From NCBI RefSeq assembly GCF_041296385.1, contig NC_091033.1:11178001-11242000 (forward strand): DNA of 64,000 nt, given 5' to 3'. The notes under the pieces are model-generated. The model was not told the DNA's origin, did no database searches, and worked only from the letters and a program-made list of their open reading frames with translations. Positions within the stretch are counted from its first letter, which is position 1. The number at the start of each line of letters is the position of its first letter. This document shows positions 13,301 through 32,300 of the stretch, piece after piece. Origin of the DNA: Aphelocoma coerulescens. Its lineage: Eukaryota; Chordata; Aves; Passeriformes; Corvidae. The position numbers and the translations under genes were made by a program.

Positions 13301-16097
13301 TCTGCAGTTTTCCCCTTGCTCTGATAATCCATAATACATTGTATTAGGTGGTGATTTTCATCTAGCATCTGCATAAAAGAAATAGGACCAAAACACGTTA
13401 CTATGGGAATCATACAGAAGTCCTGTATTTCTGTGCTTCTCTACCCTCCTTGGCACTGGATGCTGTTTTGTGCAGTTTTGTTGCCCTGGCTATTAAAGTC
13501 ACCTACAGGTGACTTTATTGAGCCACAAGATTGATTCACTTATAAACAGTTATCTTTAATGTAGTTCCTTGAAATACCCATACAGAAGAATTAATGGACT
13601 TACCTTGTTCCTTAAATGGCAGATAAATTCTGATGCTGAAGAAGGAAAACACTTTCACTATGAAATACCTCTGCCTCATCCCAAAATATCACCCATCCCA
13701 AATATCACCCAACCCTTTCCAAAACATCAGGTATTACTTTTAAGTAAGGAACAAACTTTCAAACAATTAAACCTACTCATTTTCCTGCCCAGGACTAGAG
13801 CATGCTGACAGCTGAACTTCAGATGAAGTATAAAATTTGTATCACTGGAGCTGCTGAAACCACGTTTAAGAGAATTACATCCCAACATGTCCTGACCTTT
13901 ATTTAATGGACTCTAAATACAATTAAAAGCTTAAAATATCCTTTGATTTGTTTTGAAATTTCAGATACAATAGTTTGTCTCTTCCCTCTAGATTCCTTGT
14001 GAATGCAGCACACTTTCTGCAGGTGAATGAATAAAAATAAATAAACCAGCATTTAAAAATTTAGATTTGCCTCTGGCATAATAGAGCTCGTAGGTACCAC
14101 TGCTATGAAGTGCTTGCAAGATTGGGCCCTTGAACCACGGTGTCATCAGGGCAGGAGAGCTCTTGAGGAAAGAACCACTGCACAGGAGATGCTGAATTGT
14201 ACTGCCCTGAAAATGTTATTTGATGAACTATTTTAGAGCAGCACCACCACTCCTCTATTGCCAAAAGCTCTAACTTCATCCATGTGAAATCTATTTTAGG
14301 AATATTTGATACTGGGATAAGAACAGCTTGGAAAGACTATTAAAATTGAGTTAATAAATAAAAACAAGCTGCTTATATAATCTGAGTGCAAATAAGAATA
14401 ACCTTTTTCATTGAAATTTGTATGTGTTCTCAAAAGCTCACTTTAATGAGGATTTTTGGAGGTTTGGTTTTTTGCTCCTGCTCCCTCTGCTCCATTTCCC
14501 TCCTTGACTATAAATCCCATCCAGTTCCTGTGCCTGCAAGTCACTTGCAAGTCTCTTCTTCAGCATTGCTGTTTGTCAAAGAAAAAATCACTGCCAACAG
14601 CCCAACACTGATGAACCATCCTGAAGTAACCTGCCAGCAAATGCACCTGAGATGGGAAGTGGTTTCACTCATTGTTTTTAAAGAAATAATATTTTGAAGT
14701 TTCCATGAAGTTTATGAATATGCAAACAGGAAAGGGCTTGAAAATCAAACTGAAGATACTTTATCTGCTCTTTGTCTGTGGGCACAGTCACGAGTTTAAT
14801 TACAAACTATTTGAATTATGAGATAATTCCAACTGATTTGGAGGTTAGAGGAAAACTTATTCAGTGAGTCCGAAATATTTCAGTATTTAAGATGAATTGG
14901 TTCACAATGCCACGTGCTGCAAGAGCTCCACAAAATGGGATGTTTCCAAACAGTCTCCTGAGATGCAAGTCATCTCTCTAGCCTCTCTCGTGGCAGTTTG
15001 TTCTGCCTTAATCTCTGCTCTGTCAAAGGCTGCCACCGAGGATATTTTTTTTCCCTAGAAGTCATAAATTGGCACCAGCTCATGGCTTGGCTGCACAACC
15101 CCTGGTGACGGGTTAATTGCTGCATTGGCAGTGGCACTTCTGCGCTGGTCACTCTCAGCGAAGGGACCACACAGAACTCACACCTGGCTGCCACCACAGC
15201 ACGGGAACAACACCTGAGCGGTGAGGAACGGCCAAAAGGACAGCAAAAGTACCAACGACAACAGCAGTGACAGCAAAAACATGCACGTTCTTCATTGACA
15301 TTTCCAGCCTCGTTGTTCCTGAGCGTCACCTTCTGCAGCAGGAAGGGTGTCAGGGTCTGCTCGAGTGTGCAGTCCCTGCTGCCAATCCTGGGAAATAGGA
15401 AACAATAACTTCCCAACTCGGCACCCTCTGCTTTGGCCTCCACACGAACCCCATGTGGGGATCCCCTCTCCAGAGAAAATCTTTCAAAACCTTTGTTTGT
15501 CATTAAACATCAATAAACACATCACAAAAATAATAATAGTTTATGAAAAATACCAGTGGCTGGTGCTCCCTCTATCTTCTGAGAAATTAAAATTCTGCAT
15601 CCAAATACAAAAGAAAACCCTTGCAAATTCAGTATTTTATTTCAATTCATTTTTCTAGGTTGGATTCTTTAGGGGCCAGAGCTGACATACCATCATAAAT
15701 TAATCGCATATTTGCAAATTTTATTGCCGTTTCCCAATGTATGCTTGGCAGCGTTTCCCCTTGGCGAGCAGCAGGGATAACGTGCCATCCCGATTTTATT
15801 CCCTACGTCCTTCTCTCGCTCTCTTTGCAGCGATCTGAACACCTTTGCTTTGTTCCACCTCCTCCTCCTCCTCCTCCTCCTTCCCCCACCTCTCTCTCCA
15901 GCTGTCCATCTCTGCAGCCCTCGCAAATTCACGAGTTTTCCTGATCGCCCTAGAAATCAGCCTCCAGCTGCAGGAGCATGGACGGAATAAATGTCTAAAA
16001 TTGTCTGTATAAAAGCATGCTCTTTTACCTTCTGGATAGTTTGCTGGGTGACCTCCCCTTTGCCTCTTGGGCGAGCAGAAGCAAAGGCAACCGACAT
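4345..16097 (-). CDS. SS18L1: SS18L1 (CREST), calcium-responsive transactivator, complete
   Basis: SS18L1/CREST is a nuclear co-activator in neuronal BAF chromatin-remodelling complexes that binds CBP/p300 and supports activity-dependent dendrite growth. Coding exons (high to low): 16097-16029, 13368-13292, 12644-12560, 11708-11564, 9035-8838, 7850-7686, 6787-6686, 6284-6192, 5567-5448, 4698-4571, 4371-4345. All have GT-AG junctions and phases that join to 402 codons plus TAA (human is 396). Residues 1-77 are the SNH domain (starts MSVAFASARPRGKGEVTQQT). About 100-215 is Met-rich, including MSIV-flanked SMMHQQAATSHYNSAQ. From about 245 the protein is the Gln/Tyr/Pro/Gly-rich prion-like activation region. 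The last tiny exon encodes only GQYGNYQQ, the tail reported to contact CBP. Intron 1 (2.7 kb) carries a (CCT)n tract at about 15858-15881. I see no frameshift or missing domain. Confidence 0.97.
9036..11563 (-). other. SS18L1: SS18L1 intron 4
   Basis: Intron between exons 4 and 5. It contains an A-run at about 10433-10452 and otherwise unique AT-rich sequence. A 144-codon minus-strand reading frame at 9214-9648 shows no family resemblance and no coding context. No regulatory element was recognised. Confidence 0.6.
13369..16028 (-). other. SS18L1: SS18L1 intron 1
   Basis: This is the largest SS18L1 intron. Apart from the CCT microsatellite near 15858-15881 it holds unique sequence. A 177-codon minus-strand frame (14970-15503) is rich in Cys and Arg and resembles nothing I know, so it is treated as chance. 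No exon with convincing splice signals was seen. Confidence 0.6.
15858..15881. repeat. (CCT)n microsatellite
   Basis: Eight perfect CCT units lie in SS18L1 intron 1, followed by a longer pyrimidine-rich stretch to about 15908. On the SS18L1 strand this reads as a GGA/AGG purine tract. Confidence 0.9.
16029..16097 (-). CDS. SS18L1: SS18L1 coding exon 1 (start codon exon)
   Basis: This 69-nt exon encodes the first 23 residues, MSVAFASARPRGKGEVTQQT plus IQK. It ends at an AAG|GTAAAA donor in phase 0. The ATG is at 16097-16095. The residues are nearly identical to mammalian SS18L1, which fixes the start. Confidence 0.95.
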
Positions 16098-22547
<6,450 letters not shown>

Positions 22548-22654
22548 TGAATGAAACGTACCTGCTTAGCTGCTTCTTTTTAATTCGAGTGATGGGTTAT
22601 TCTGTATAGATGTAGGCATTCCAGTTACTCATACTGTGCTCTCTTGAGACCTAC

Positions 22655-22660
22655 AATAAA
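22655..22660 (+). terminator. PSMA7: PSMA7 poly(A) signal
   Basis: An AATAAA hexamer lies 108 bp after the PSMA7 stop codon and is followed within 20-30 bp by T-rich sequence. This gives a short 3' UTR of about 130 nt, normal for this gene. Confidence 0.85.
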
Positions 22661-22689
22661 CCTACTGATTTTTTTTTAAAGCTGTTATT

Positions 22690-24640
22690 TAAAAAAAAAC
22701 TGTCTGCTCCTTGGATTTTAATTACCCAGGATGATCTGGTTGGCTACAGACCAGCAGCAGTGACCCATTAAAGGACAGAGACTTTGCTTGCAATTTTTCC
22801 CTGGACACTTCACTTTGTTTAATGGTTCTTTTGTGCACTGAGTTCTCAGCATGTCCATTTTTTTTACCTTAAGCAGCTGGCTTGAGGGTTGTGTTATGGC
22901 CTCAACATAACTAGTATGGAGTTGGGAGTTTTTATTCCCTAACAGGCATCTTTCAAGGTGAAAGGGCTGGGTCTCGCCCCAGGCCTTGCAGCAGCCTGTG
23001 ACTGCAGGTGTGTGTTTTACTGCTGAAGGACAGGACAGAGCTAAGGGCTGTGTTTTGGGAGTTGGCATGTGAACTTGCTGCCACAGGCACACGGCTCAGA
23101 GCAGAGGTGCAGGACCTGGTGCTTCCAGGTTTGGTTCAGAGTAAGGCATTGCTGTTGTGAGTGTGCAGGGGGGGATTTACACACCAGGAGCTAAACAGTA
23201 ACTATGGCACGTGTTACATACAAGAGTTGAAGTTCTTACCCGGTTTCTCCTTTTGTATTCAGCCTCACACGCTTCCTCTCTACCCCTTACCCCAGGAGTT
23301 GTTTTTAGCTGTTTCCTCATTTCAGAGTAGCCTCAGGCCTCTCTCATATTCCCAATTCCCAGTAGTTGGAGCAGTAGGAACAAAGTGCCCCTTTATTGTA
23401 AAAGTTTCCCCATTTGTATCCACCAAGTGGGTGGCATGAAATCTGCCCTTGCAAGCAGCTCTTCAGAGAGGGTGTGACAAGGGTCAGAGCAGGACCAGGG
23501 TGGCAGCAGGCACAGCAAGGACTGAATGTGGCCCAGGAGCCCCTGCCCAGGACACCTCAGCCCCAAGGGCTCCAGGGTGAGGATGCTCCAGGCATGCAGC
23601 AGAGCTCACACAGTCCGGGCTTTCACACAGCCCAGAGCTGTTTACAGGGAAACGCTGCCCAGCAAGGTGTGGGCAGAGGATCCCACGGGTGTCAAGGACA
23701 GGGAAGCAGCAGCACTGCTGCTACTCAGGGACACATTAGACCACATGAGTCAGATGAAGCATGATCCTGGAATACTGGGTTGTTTATGAGCCCTTGGACT
23801 GGAATGTTGAAAACAAAAAAGTTGCACTTGGTTCCCTGCTCAAGTCAATACAACTGTTCCCACACACGGAATTTTCCATGGGGAAGCTGACACAGCTGCA
23901 GCTGAGAGCACCCCAGTGCTCCTGGGGAAGAAGAGCTCATAGGTAAGGTAACAAGCTCTAAGGCTGAGCCACAGCCACCAGTCCCCCCCTCCTCTGCTCC
24001 TAGACAGCAGGAGCCAGGCTCAGCACTCAGCACCTGGGACACAAACTTCAGCAGTATTAAGGAACAAGGGTGTTCTTATATACCTGGGATTTGAAGCTTT
24101 ACTGTGGAAACAAGGGCATTGCTCCCACTCAACTAGAAAGGTACAGTTACACCTGAGTAATGGTGATTACACAGGAGCAGTGAGGATTTCTTACCCATGC
24201 TCTGCCAGGGCAGGTCAATTCCATCTCCACACTTCGAGCCAACAGCACCAGGAGGGAAAGTAGAGGCAGAGCAGCTCTGAGTGAGCCCTTTCAGCACACT
24301 CCAGCTCACAGGTGTGAGCCAGGTCCTGCAGCAGCAGCAGCAGCACTGGCACCTGACAGGCTCCTGGGGAGCCCCACCAGCCCAGGGAGTCCCTCTGCGA
24401 GGCCGGGGTACATAACCCTCATTAGGCTGAGTCCCAGCACAGGAACCAGGGCAACAGTACAACGTGCAGTGCTTGGATTTGGGTGTTTCAGCCCTTTTCC
24501 AATACTTTGTGTAACACTTCCAGGTTTGCCAGAGCTCTGCAGCCAGGTTGTCTCTGGCTTGGATGGGAGCCCTGCAAGGACAGGTGCTGGAGGAGTTGTA
24601 GGGAGTGATGTTATGGAGCTGTGTACAGAACAGAGGTGGA
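22690..24640. other. Convergent intergenic spacer between PSMA7 and LSM14B
   Basis: About 2 kb between the two poly(A) signals. It has moderate GC content, a short GCA run at about 24328-24345, and no CR1 or recognisable gene. Reading frames here (for example 22718-23092 minus, 23414-23764 plus) are short, lack start or splice context and resemble nothing known. Confidence 0.6.
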
Positions 24641-26323
24641 GGGAAACACTAAACATTTACATGTTTATTATAATTACAATTTACATTACTCCAAAGAGCA
24701 GCCCCACTGCTATGTTCTAATTCTCAGCAATAAAGTCCTACAAAAATAAATCCAAGCTTTTACAGTAACCTAGGTCAATGCATAACTAAAAAAAACTTGA
24801 GCTATGTAAGGGGTTCAGTCATCAAGGTGCTTTTTCAACAAAATTCCCTACCAACCAAAAACAGGACACATGCCTATAGCAATTTAACCCACTTATTTCA
24901 TGCAAACAAAGGTAACCCCTCCCTCCCAGCCCTCTCCCCACATACAGATTTTTAAAAACAAAAGAAAAACAACTAAACTATTTACAGTATGGGGGTATAG
25001 AGGAAAGAAATTAAACATGCCCAGCTGTTAAGCTTCATTATATGGTCTCCCATCCCTAGTTGAATGAAAACATTCCAAAGTTCCACCACAGTCTACTAGA
25101 GTACAGAGAACTGTTTGCATTTGGTGCCGCCTCCGGTGAGGTACAAACCGAGGGCAAACAAGTCAGAGCTTCAGGTCTCCTTCCCAGACAGTCACTACTG
25201 CCCAAAACTCTGCACCTGAGTGGGGACATTCACTGCTCCCATCCCACACAGTGTCCCCACACTCCAGCCAGGAGCCCCAAGCCTGAGGCACTCCCAGCAG
25301 CCTGCAGCTCAAGGCAGAGCCACGGTCCTGTGGTACCTCCAGCCCAGCACCAGCCCACAAACAGCTGTACAGTCAGAAACACTACTACATGATCAACACT
25401 CCAGTATTCCCAAGTGACAATATACACAACTCCTCAGCACCAGGAATCCATTTCTCCAGATACCAAGTGCTACTTCACACCTGCTGCCAAGATCCGTGAG
25501 ACCAGCAGCACCAAAGGATCCATTTGGTTACTCAGAACAAACAAATTATAGCTGGTTTATTTCAAGTGAGCTTTGGTTCCATGTTAAAACAGCATGATTT
25601 CTCTTCTCCAGGGTTCAGAAAAGGAGTCTGACTTTGAGCTTAGACTATAGCAGCCTTGAGAGACCCAGAAAGAAGAACCATGTAAGTTAGTCTGCACTTG
25701 AAAAACACAAACCAAAAAAAAAAAAGACACCCTGAAGAAGGTACCCCTGAACACATTCCCTCTTCCAAAAAATATTCCAGCAGACAGTGGCTGGTCCAAA
25801 GTAAGTCCAAAATATAAGCAGTAGTACATGAAATTCTGTCACTTGAGCTGAGACAGTAAACAATATGAACCATTTTCCCACGTTAGTGCAGCAGTTGGTT
25901 GTTTTCTTTCTATATACAGTTTCATCCTCTCAGGAGAGATGTTTGAACCTATGCAGAAAAAAGGTAGAATTAGATTTGATATTATGGGGTTCTTCTCCCA
26001 GGAAGAAGAAAAATAGCAAAGCTCACACCCCTGTATCAGCTAAAATACTTAGCTAGAAACCAAGAGCTGTTTGCTTGAGCTGAGCCTTTTCTCAGACAGG
26101 TGAGCCCAAGAAATCAACAGAACAATCAGCATGTTAAACACCATGTTAAACCACTCCTCTCTCCTTCTACCTTAGAAGTATCAGTCAGCTCCAATAAGGA
26201 ACAATTCTTGATAATCCATGAGACTGGAGAGCAAAACAGGCTGCACAGACAGTTCAGGCAAGGAGTAAGAGACAAGCCTGGCTCAGAGAGTATTTACTCT
26301 TGCTAGAGCACTTGCCTCTGAAG
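24640..26323 (-). other. LSM14B: LSM14B 3' UTR
   Basis: Non-coding sequence between the LSM14B stop codon (26326-26324) and the distal poly(A) signal. It contains A/T-rich and CA-rich stretches. No CR1 is present. The extent rests on the poly(A) hexamers only. Confidence 0.55.
24664..24669 (-). terminator. LSM14B: LSM14B distal poly(A) signal
   Basis: AATAAA on the minus strand (plus TTTATT). Using it gives LSM14B a 3' UTR of about 1.7 kb, in the range expected for this gene. A second minus-strand AATAAA at 25556-25561 could give a shorter form of about 0.75 kb. Confidence 0.6.
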
Positions 26324-29300
26324 TTACACTCTGCCAGTACCAGCTCTGTGAGTGGTTTGGTTTCTCCTCGCTGCTCCACTCCCCCTTCCACCTCGAAATC
26401 CACCTCGAAAGCTGCGGCCACGAAGGAACCGTCCAGACACTCCGAATGTCTCTGTATTGAGCTTCCTTTCCTCAGCCCACGTGGTGCGCCTGGAACTGAA
26501 CAAGGCTGAGGTCAGGTTGAACACAAACACTAAAGAGCCACTAGCTCACTTAGACATAAATCCTCAAACCCCTGATTTTGTTGTGCTGCACTGCAACAAG
26601 AACCAGCTGCAGTGTATGTGCTCTAACCCAACCCCTCTGCAGCCACAGAGCCAAGGGAATCCCCATGCTGACACTAAAGGGATGTCTCATTTCTCCAGGC
26701 ACTTGATAACATCAGTGCTGGCAGTGAAAGATGAAGCTTTCCCTTCATATTCCCAACATTTAACCTAACGCATTTCCACAGCCAGAGCTGACCTCTCTGC
26801 CCCAACTCCAGGCTTAGCTCACTCCTGTCTGCACCTTCAGCACAGCGTGACCCTGATGCCTCCTCTCCCACAAGCAGATAAGGAATTTGTTTAAAATCAA
26901 TGGGTTCAAAGTCAGTACTGGGAAACAGAAATGGAAACTCCTCTATCATAGTTTAGGCAAGTGTATCATATCAGCTGAAATGCTTTTTGTTTGATCCCAC
27001 TGCATGAAGCTTGGTTCACATCACTTGTGAGCCATCAAATGCATGGCAATACTCCCTGTCTAAAGTCTATTCTAAAATTTTTAAGTAATGAAACCATGTA
27101 ACATTATGTCTGAAATTTTATGCCTAAAATTCCATTTTAAAACCAAGCTTTTAGAAAACACTCACCTAGATTTCAGTTCTGAAGAAATGTTGTCAAAGAA
27201 AGACTTGGATTTATCATAATAGCAGTTGGGCCCCAGCAGGTCCTCCTCTGCATTACCATCATTGTTTTGGGTTGCCACTCCAGGGTCCCCTTTTTCTTCC
27301 CCCGTCTCTGCTTTGTCATCTGAAGATAATGAAATGTATTACACCTCCTTGAGGCACACACTGCAGAGCCATCTGTTTTCTTGCTTCCTCAAACAAGATT
27401 TGAGATGAAATCATGCAGTTTCTCAGAACAAGTTTGTCTATGCAGTGTTTACTACTAGCTCAGCAATTCATATTTAATGAAGGCACAAACCTTTAAAGTT
27501 TAGTTTCTTCTTGAATTCTTTATCAAGTTCCTCTCTGTTGAATTGTGCATTTGCACTTTCAAAGTCAAAGTCACCTTCAAACTTTATTGTATTTTCCTTC
27601 ACAGTAGTTGGTCTGTTTTGTCCTCTAGAACGGTTTCTGGTTCTCCTGTTTCCTGAAAGCAGGAGAGTTTAAACACTTGGTAACGCACAGGGAGGTTACA
27701 TGACTTGCTCAAGACCAGAGGAAACCAGGGATAGAACTCAGGAGTTTCTGGCTTCCAGTCCTGTGGTTAGGCCACACCTCTTTGAAAGCAACTTCTGATT
27801 TTGGCTGTAGAAGACACATTACAGCAACACTTTAACTTTCTGAGCAGCATTCCTGGATGTCAGTCTTACCACTAAGACAGAGGGCACCCAACTTTCCTTC
27901 CAGTGTGCAGAGGGGAAGTCAGAACAAGCACTACAGCAAGAAAAGCTGAGGGAGGTGGGGAATATTATCTTTCCTGTCTGCTCTTCACCTGCAAACACAG
28001 CACTGTAATTAGCCTAAAACCTGTCACGATGGCAAAGAGGAGTCTCAGAAAATCCAGCAAAAGACTCATCTACCCACAAAGGGAGCTTGTACTTTGTCTA
28101 GTTTCTGGTTTCCAACTGAGATGCTATCCACTCCTTTTTGGAAAAGCTATAACCCCTTGCTACACACTAATTAATTTTAAGACCTGAGAGTCTGAAGCGT
28201 TGTTTTCTGTCTTTTCTCATTTTACTTGCGCAGAAACCTCTTTGAATTTCACTTTCTTCTGACCCATGCTTATACTGCCACTTTGAAATAAGAATTCTGC
28301 TCTATGGAGATGAGTGTTCCATAGTTCCCCTCTTATAAAATCCCTGGAAAGTCTTAAACAGGCTGCCTCTCCCAGTAAAAATACTTGAGGTTTCAGAGAA
28401 ATCCAGTTGCTGCTGCCAAGTCACAGCAGCATTGATTTTTATGACATACCTTCAAGTTTCTAGAAAAGGCGCTAGAACTCTGTCCCTGGAATGTTCTGAA
28501 CTCCTGCGACTCCAGAAGCTGTTTTGTTTGGGAAGCATCTCTGGATGCCCAAAGCTTTCTCTCAATCTTCTGTCAGATAATCCTTCACTGAAGTTAACAC
28601 CACTTGCCTTCACAGGCTGATGCGACTGTTTAGCGTCAGCTTAACCTACCCGATCTTCTCCTTTGAGGTCTTCTGTTTTCATCATTCACCTGTCCTTGGG
28701 TTTGCACAGGTGCTGCCTGAACTGTATCTACTGAACAAGAAGGATAAACTTTAAAGGAGCACAAGAACAACCCCCAACCAGCTGTCTTGCAGTGCACCTT
28801 GGAAGGATGCTCAGGCCAGCACTAGGGCTGAGGTGGTGTGTACGTACCGCTCGCCTTGCTGTTGGTCTGCGGGACCTGCCGGGCACTGCGGGGAATCCCC
28901 GGTGTCACCTTCACTGGGGGCAGCTTTTGGGAATTCATGCTGTCAACTGGGCCAGTCTGGACAGCCTGCTCTACCATGGGGCTTTTGCGGACTGGGTGAA
29001 CAGAAGGAAAGCCAGCACCTGGAAAAAATCCCAATGACTAAGTGCCTCTTGGAAAATGTGCCAATGCCATTCAAACCCTGCCCACTTCTAGGGAGAAACC
29101 ATTTGGTCAAGAATGATTCAAATCCTTGGGTGTGCATCATTACAAGCTAAGTTTAAGTGGCACCAGGTAAGGCACCACTGCCATACAAGTCACGGCTCTC
29201 ACATCCAGAGCCTCAGTATCAGCAAATATACCCATTTGTTTCTTAAATCAAGTTAGACAAACATTAAACAACCAATCCAGGTCAGTCTCTCAGACAGTTT

Positions 29301-32300
29301 ATACCAAAATCTAATTTCTATGTTATGCAGTATTTTACTTTACACAATAACTTTAAATCTGAAACAAAAATTCACCATTTTGAAACTGTTCAAGAAAGTT
29401 TCCCCACTTTGTCAAAAAGGTTTTGCAGTAAAAGCTTAAGCACCTCAGCTATATCCCCTTTTGTAAGCTGCTTTAGAAGTCCTTCAACTTCATTGCTTAT
29501 TGTTAGAGCTTTCAGACAAAGAAAACCTGAAACCAGACCAGGATCTCAAAGTTACCCTTTTAAATTCCTTCTTGGTCAAGGCCAAAGTGTTACCAAGACT
29601 TCTGTTGCTCTTCCATCCAGGCTTATTTATTCACACTACAAAACATGTAAATACTTTTCATGGTTTGGTATACCTTACACCAATTATATTAAAAAGTGAC
29701 AGTCTTCAGTACTCAGAAGAAACACTGCATTCTAGATTTAATTAGAAGGTTTGGAGTACTACAGGTTTATGTAGTTATGCATAAGAACTGCTTGGAAGTG
29801 AACTTTAACTGAATATATTAAAAGAGCAAGAAAAGTGAAAAGCTGAAGAGTTCACACAAACCAAGCCACTGACACTTCTGGGTCACCCAAGTCCACATGA
29901 GATATACCCAGTAGGTTACATCATGCAGGTTCCCAGTTAATGTACACCTGGAAAACTTGCAAGGAAGACAGACATATCCTAAGGATTATTGAGTAGGACA
30001 AAGCTGATGTGCAAGTTTAACATGAGAAAGTTTCAAAGTTTAGCCAGAGTATGGAGAAACTATGTACAGATAGATGGCCAAAAGCAGAAAGTAAGTAAAA
30101 AGCTTCATGCCAACACAAGCATACATGCTTAAGCTAAAAACAGATGAAACGAATTATCATGTTTAAATGCAGGCTGCAACCAGTCTCCCTGATCTGAGGA
30201 TGGTCAGCCTGGTATCTCAACCTCCTTTAAAGGTTTTACACATAGAAGCAAGCACCCAGAACTGTGTTATTTCTGCTACCCAGGACTCAGGAATTGCTTA
30301 CTGTTAGTCATGCTTTACTAACTGGGAGTCTGGACAAGGTACAATGCCCCATCATCATGCATGAAGAAATCTACCCTGATGTTTCCTTGATTACAGAAAA
30401 TACTCCCAAATTTTTGATCAGCCTACAAGGCCACCCACAATTTAAGCAGTGTGTTTTTCTTTCCAAGAAAGGCTGACTAATTCCTCACCCATACCCTATG
30501 GTGACACATGTTCCTGGACAGGATGCACCACATTAGCATCTCTAAACTTTATCCTTCTCCTGATACTTACACAAGAGGATCCACTGTTCTGGACTTTTCT
30601 TTTCTCCTGTCTCTCTAATTGATACTTCTAGGACAGGAGGAATCGTACTTCATGTAATGAAAGGCAAAAAAACAGCTGAGAACAACCTAGTTCTACTGGC
30701 ATTACCCATATGAACACTATCATTCTAGGAGGGATTAACAAGAACAGAGTGTTTGCAAGTGCCATGCAGTTCTTCCAAATATTTGGAGTCCTCAAACTGC
30801 TGTTACCCTTGGAAGAGAGCTGATGGGGCTCTGAAGACATGTCAGGCTCTGAAACAGGTTGTGGTGACGGAGAAGAACTAGGGCTGGAAGCAGCTGCTGA
30901 TGCTGGAGGGCTTACCAATTTCTCTAAAGAGATAGAGGGAAGAAGAGAGAGCAGATACATGGATAAGATACAAGGTAGTGAAACATCTGAAGGACTTGGA
31001 AAGAGGTACAAGATTCTCTAGAAAAGCATTAGAGCAGTTTATTTATACTCCTCTCTGGGAATACAAGTTCTTTTTTACATGTGATGTAAGGTGTGCTAGG
31101 TTAGAAATGAACTGGCCTCAACTGTCATTCCCATTAATTTCAGAAAGAAACTTCAGCTATTTAGTTTGTTTCTTTCATGTGCATGTGTGTGCACGTGCAA
31201 GCGAAACACAGGCCTCCTTGTAGTAAAATCATTGCACAAAGTTGTTAGCTACTTATTCACTGCTCCTTGCAGCCCCACACTTGGCAAGGAGTTTGGTATT
31301 AGTTACTGTTATTTGGTTTCACAGCAGCTGCATACAAGACCATACCTTTATTCTAGCAAGTAAAGTTTGTACTTACCTAAACCTAAGGAAGCTGCATACT
31401 GCTGGCTAAGCAAAGAGCTGGCAGCAAGCTGGCTGTAAGGTGGCATACCTCTAAATGGGCTGTAAGGCACATGTGGCTGAAAGGATGATGTAGAGGCAGA
31501 GCCCAGTGAAGACTGTAACAAGACAAAGTACATTTCCATTTACAGTGTCCAGAAGTCAACTTGTTTTGGCAGTGATTCTTTACTTCACGTACAGCATTAC
31601 TAAAGCTTAAGTAAATTCTGTGAGGGGTTAGTTTACCTCTTTATGTTTCCTGCATTCTCAGCTAGCTCTGGCTTTTGTTGACTGAATTCTTTAATGCTGC
31701 TGATACTTTAAGCATTACAACAAAATTCAGGATGCTTCAAATAATCTGAAGATTCCCGGAGACACTGACTTGCCTTCATTTTTATAAGTTTTTTATCAAA
31801 ATGCAGTCCTTCAATGCCAGTGTTTTATCTCAGCTTTTGATCAACACTTCAGGCTAACTTACTTGGACAATGGCAGGATCTTGTGGCAGAGTATGCTGAG
31901 CTTTTGGAGGTTCACAGACAGTGATGTCTTTGATGTCACTTCCTCGAAAAATAATGTACTCATAGATTTCTTCTCTGGGAGGAGCCGGTCTGTCTGTGGG
32001 CCGGTCCTCGGTCCCAAAGGATCGCACTGGAGCATGGAAACGGTGACATTAGTGCAGTATTGCCATTGCAGCATTGTGCAAGTGCAGATTTATGCAATTA
32101 AAAAGTACTCCTTCAACACTTGCCATTTGTAACAACAACAACAACAACGGCTACTTCCAGAACCCTCAATCTCCTTCTCACACACATCTGTTCCCTCAAA
32201 TGCCAACTTTTTCAGCAGCCTGTATAAACAGTTTTGTTTACATCAAGCTGTGAAGGTAAAGACCATAGACCAGCTGGAGTGAAGAATCCTACTCCAAACC

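Noticed and set aside
14970..15503. 177-codon minus-strand reading frame in SS18L1 intron 1
   Set aside because: It lies wholly within an intron, is rich in Cys and Arg, has no recognisable domain and no supporting splice or promoter context.
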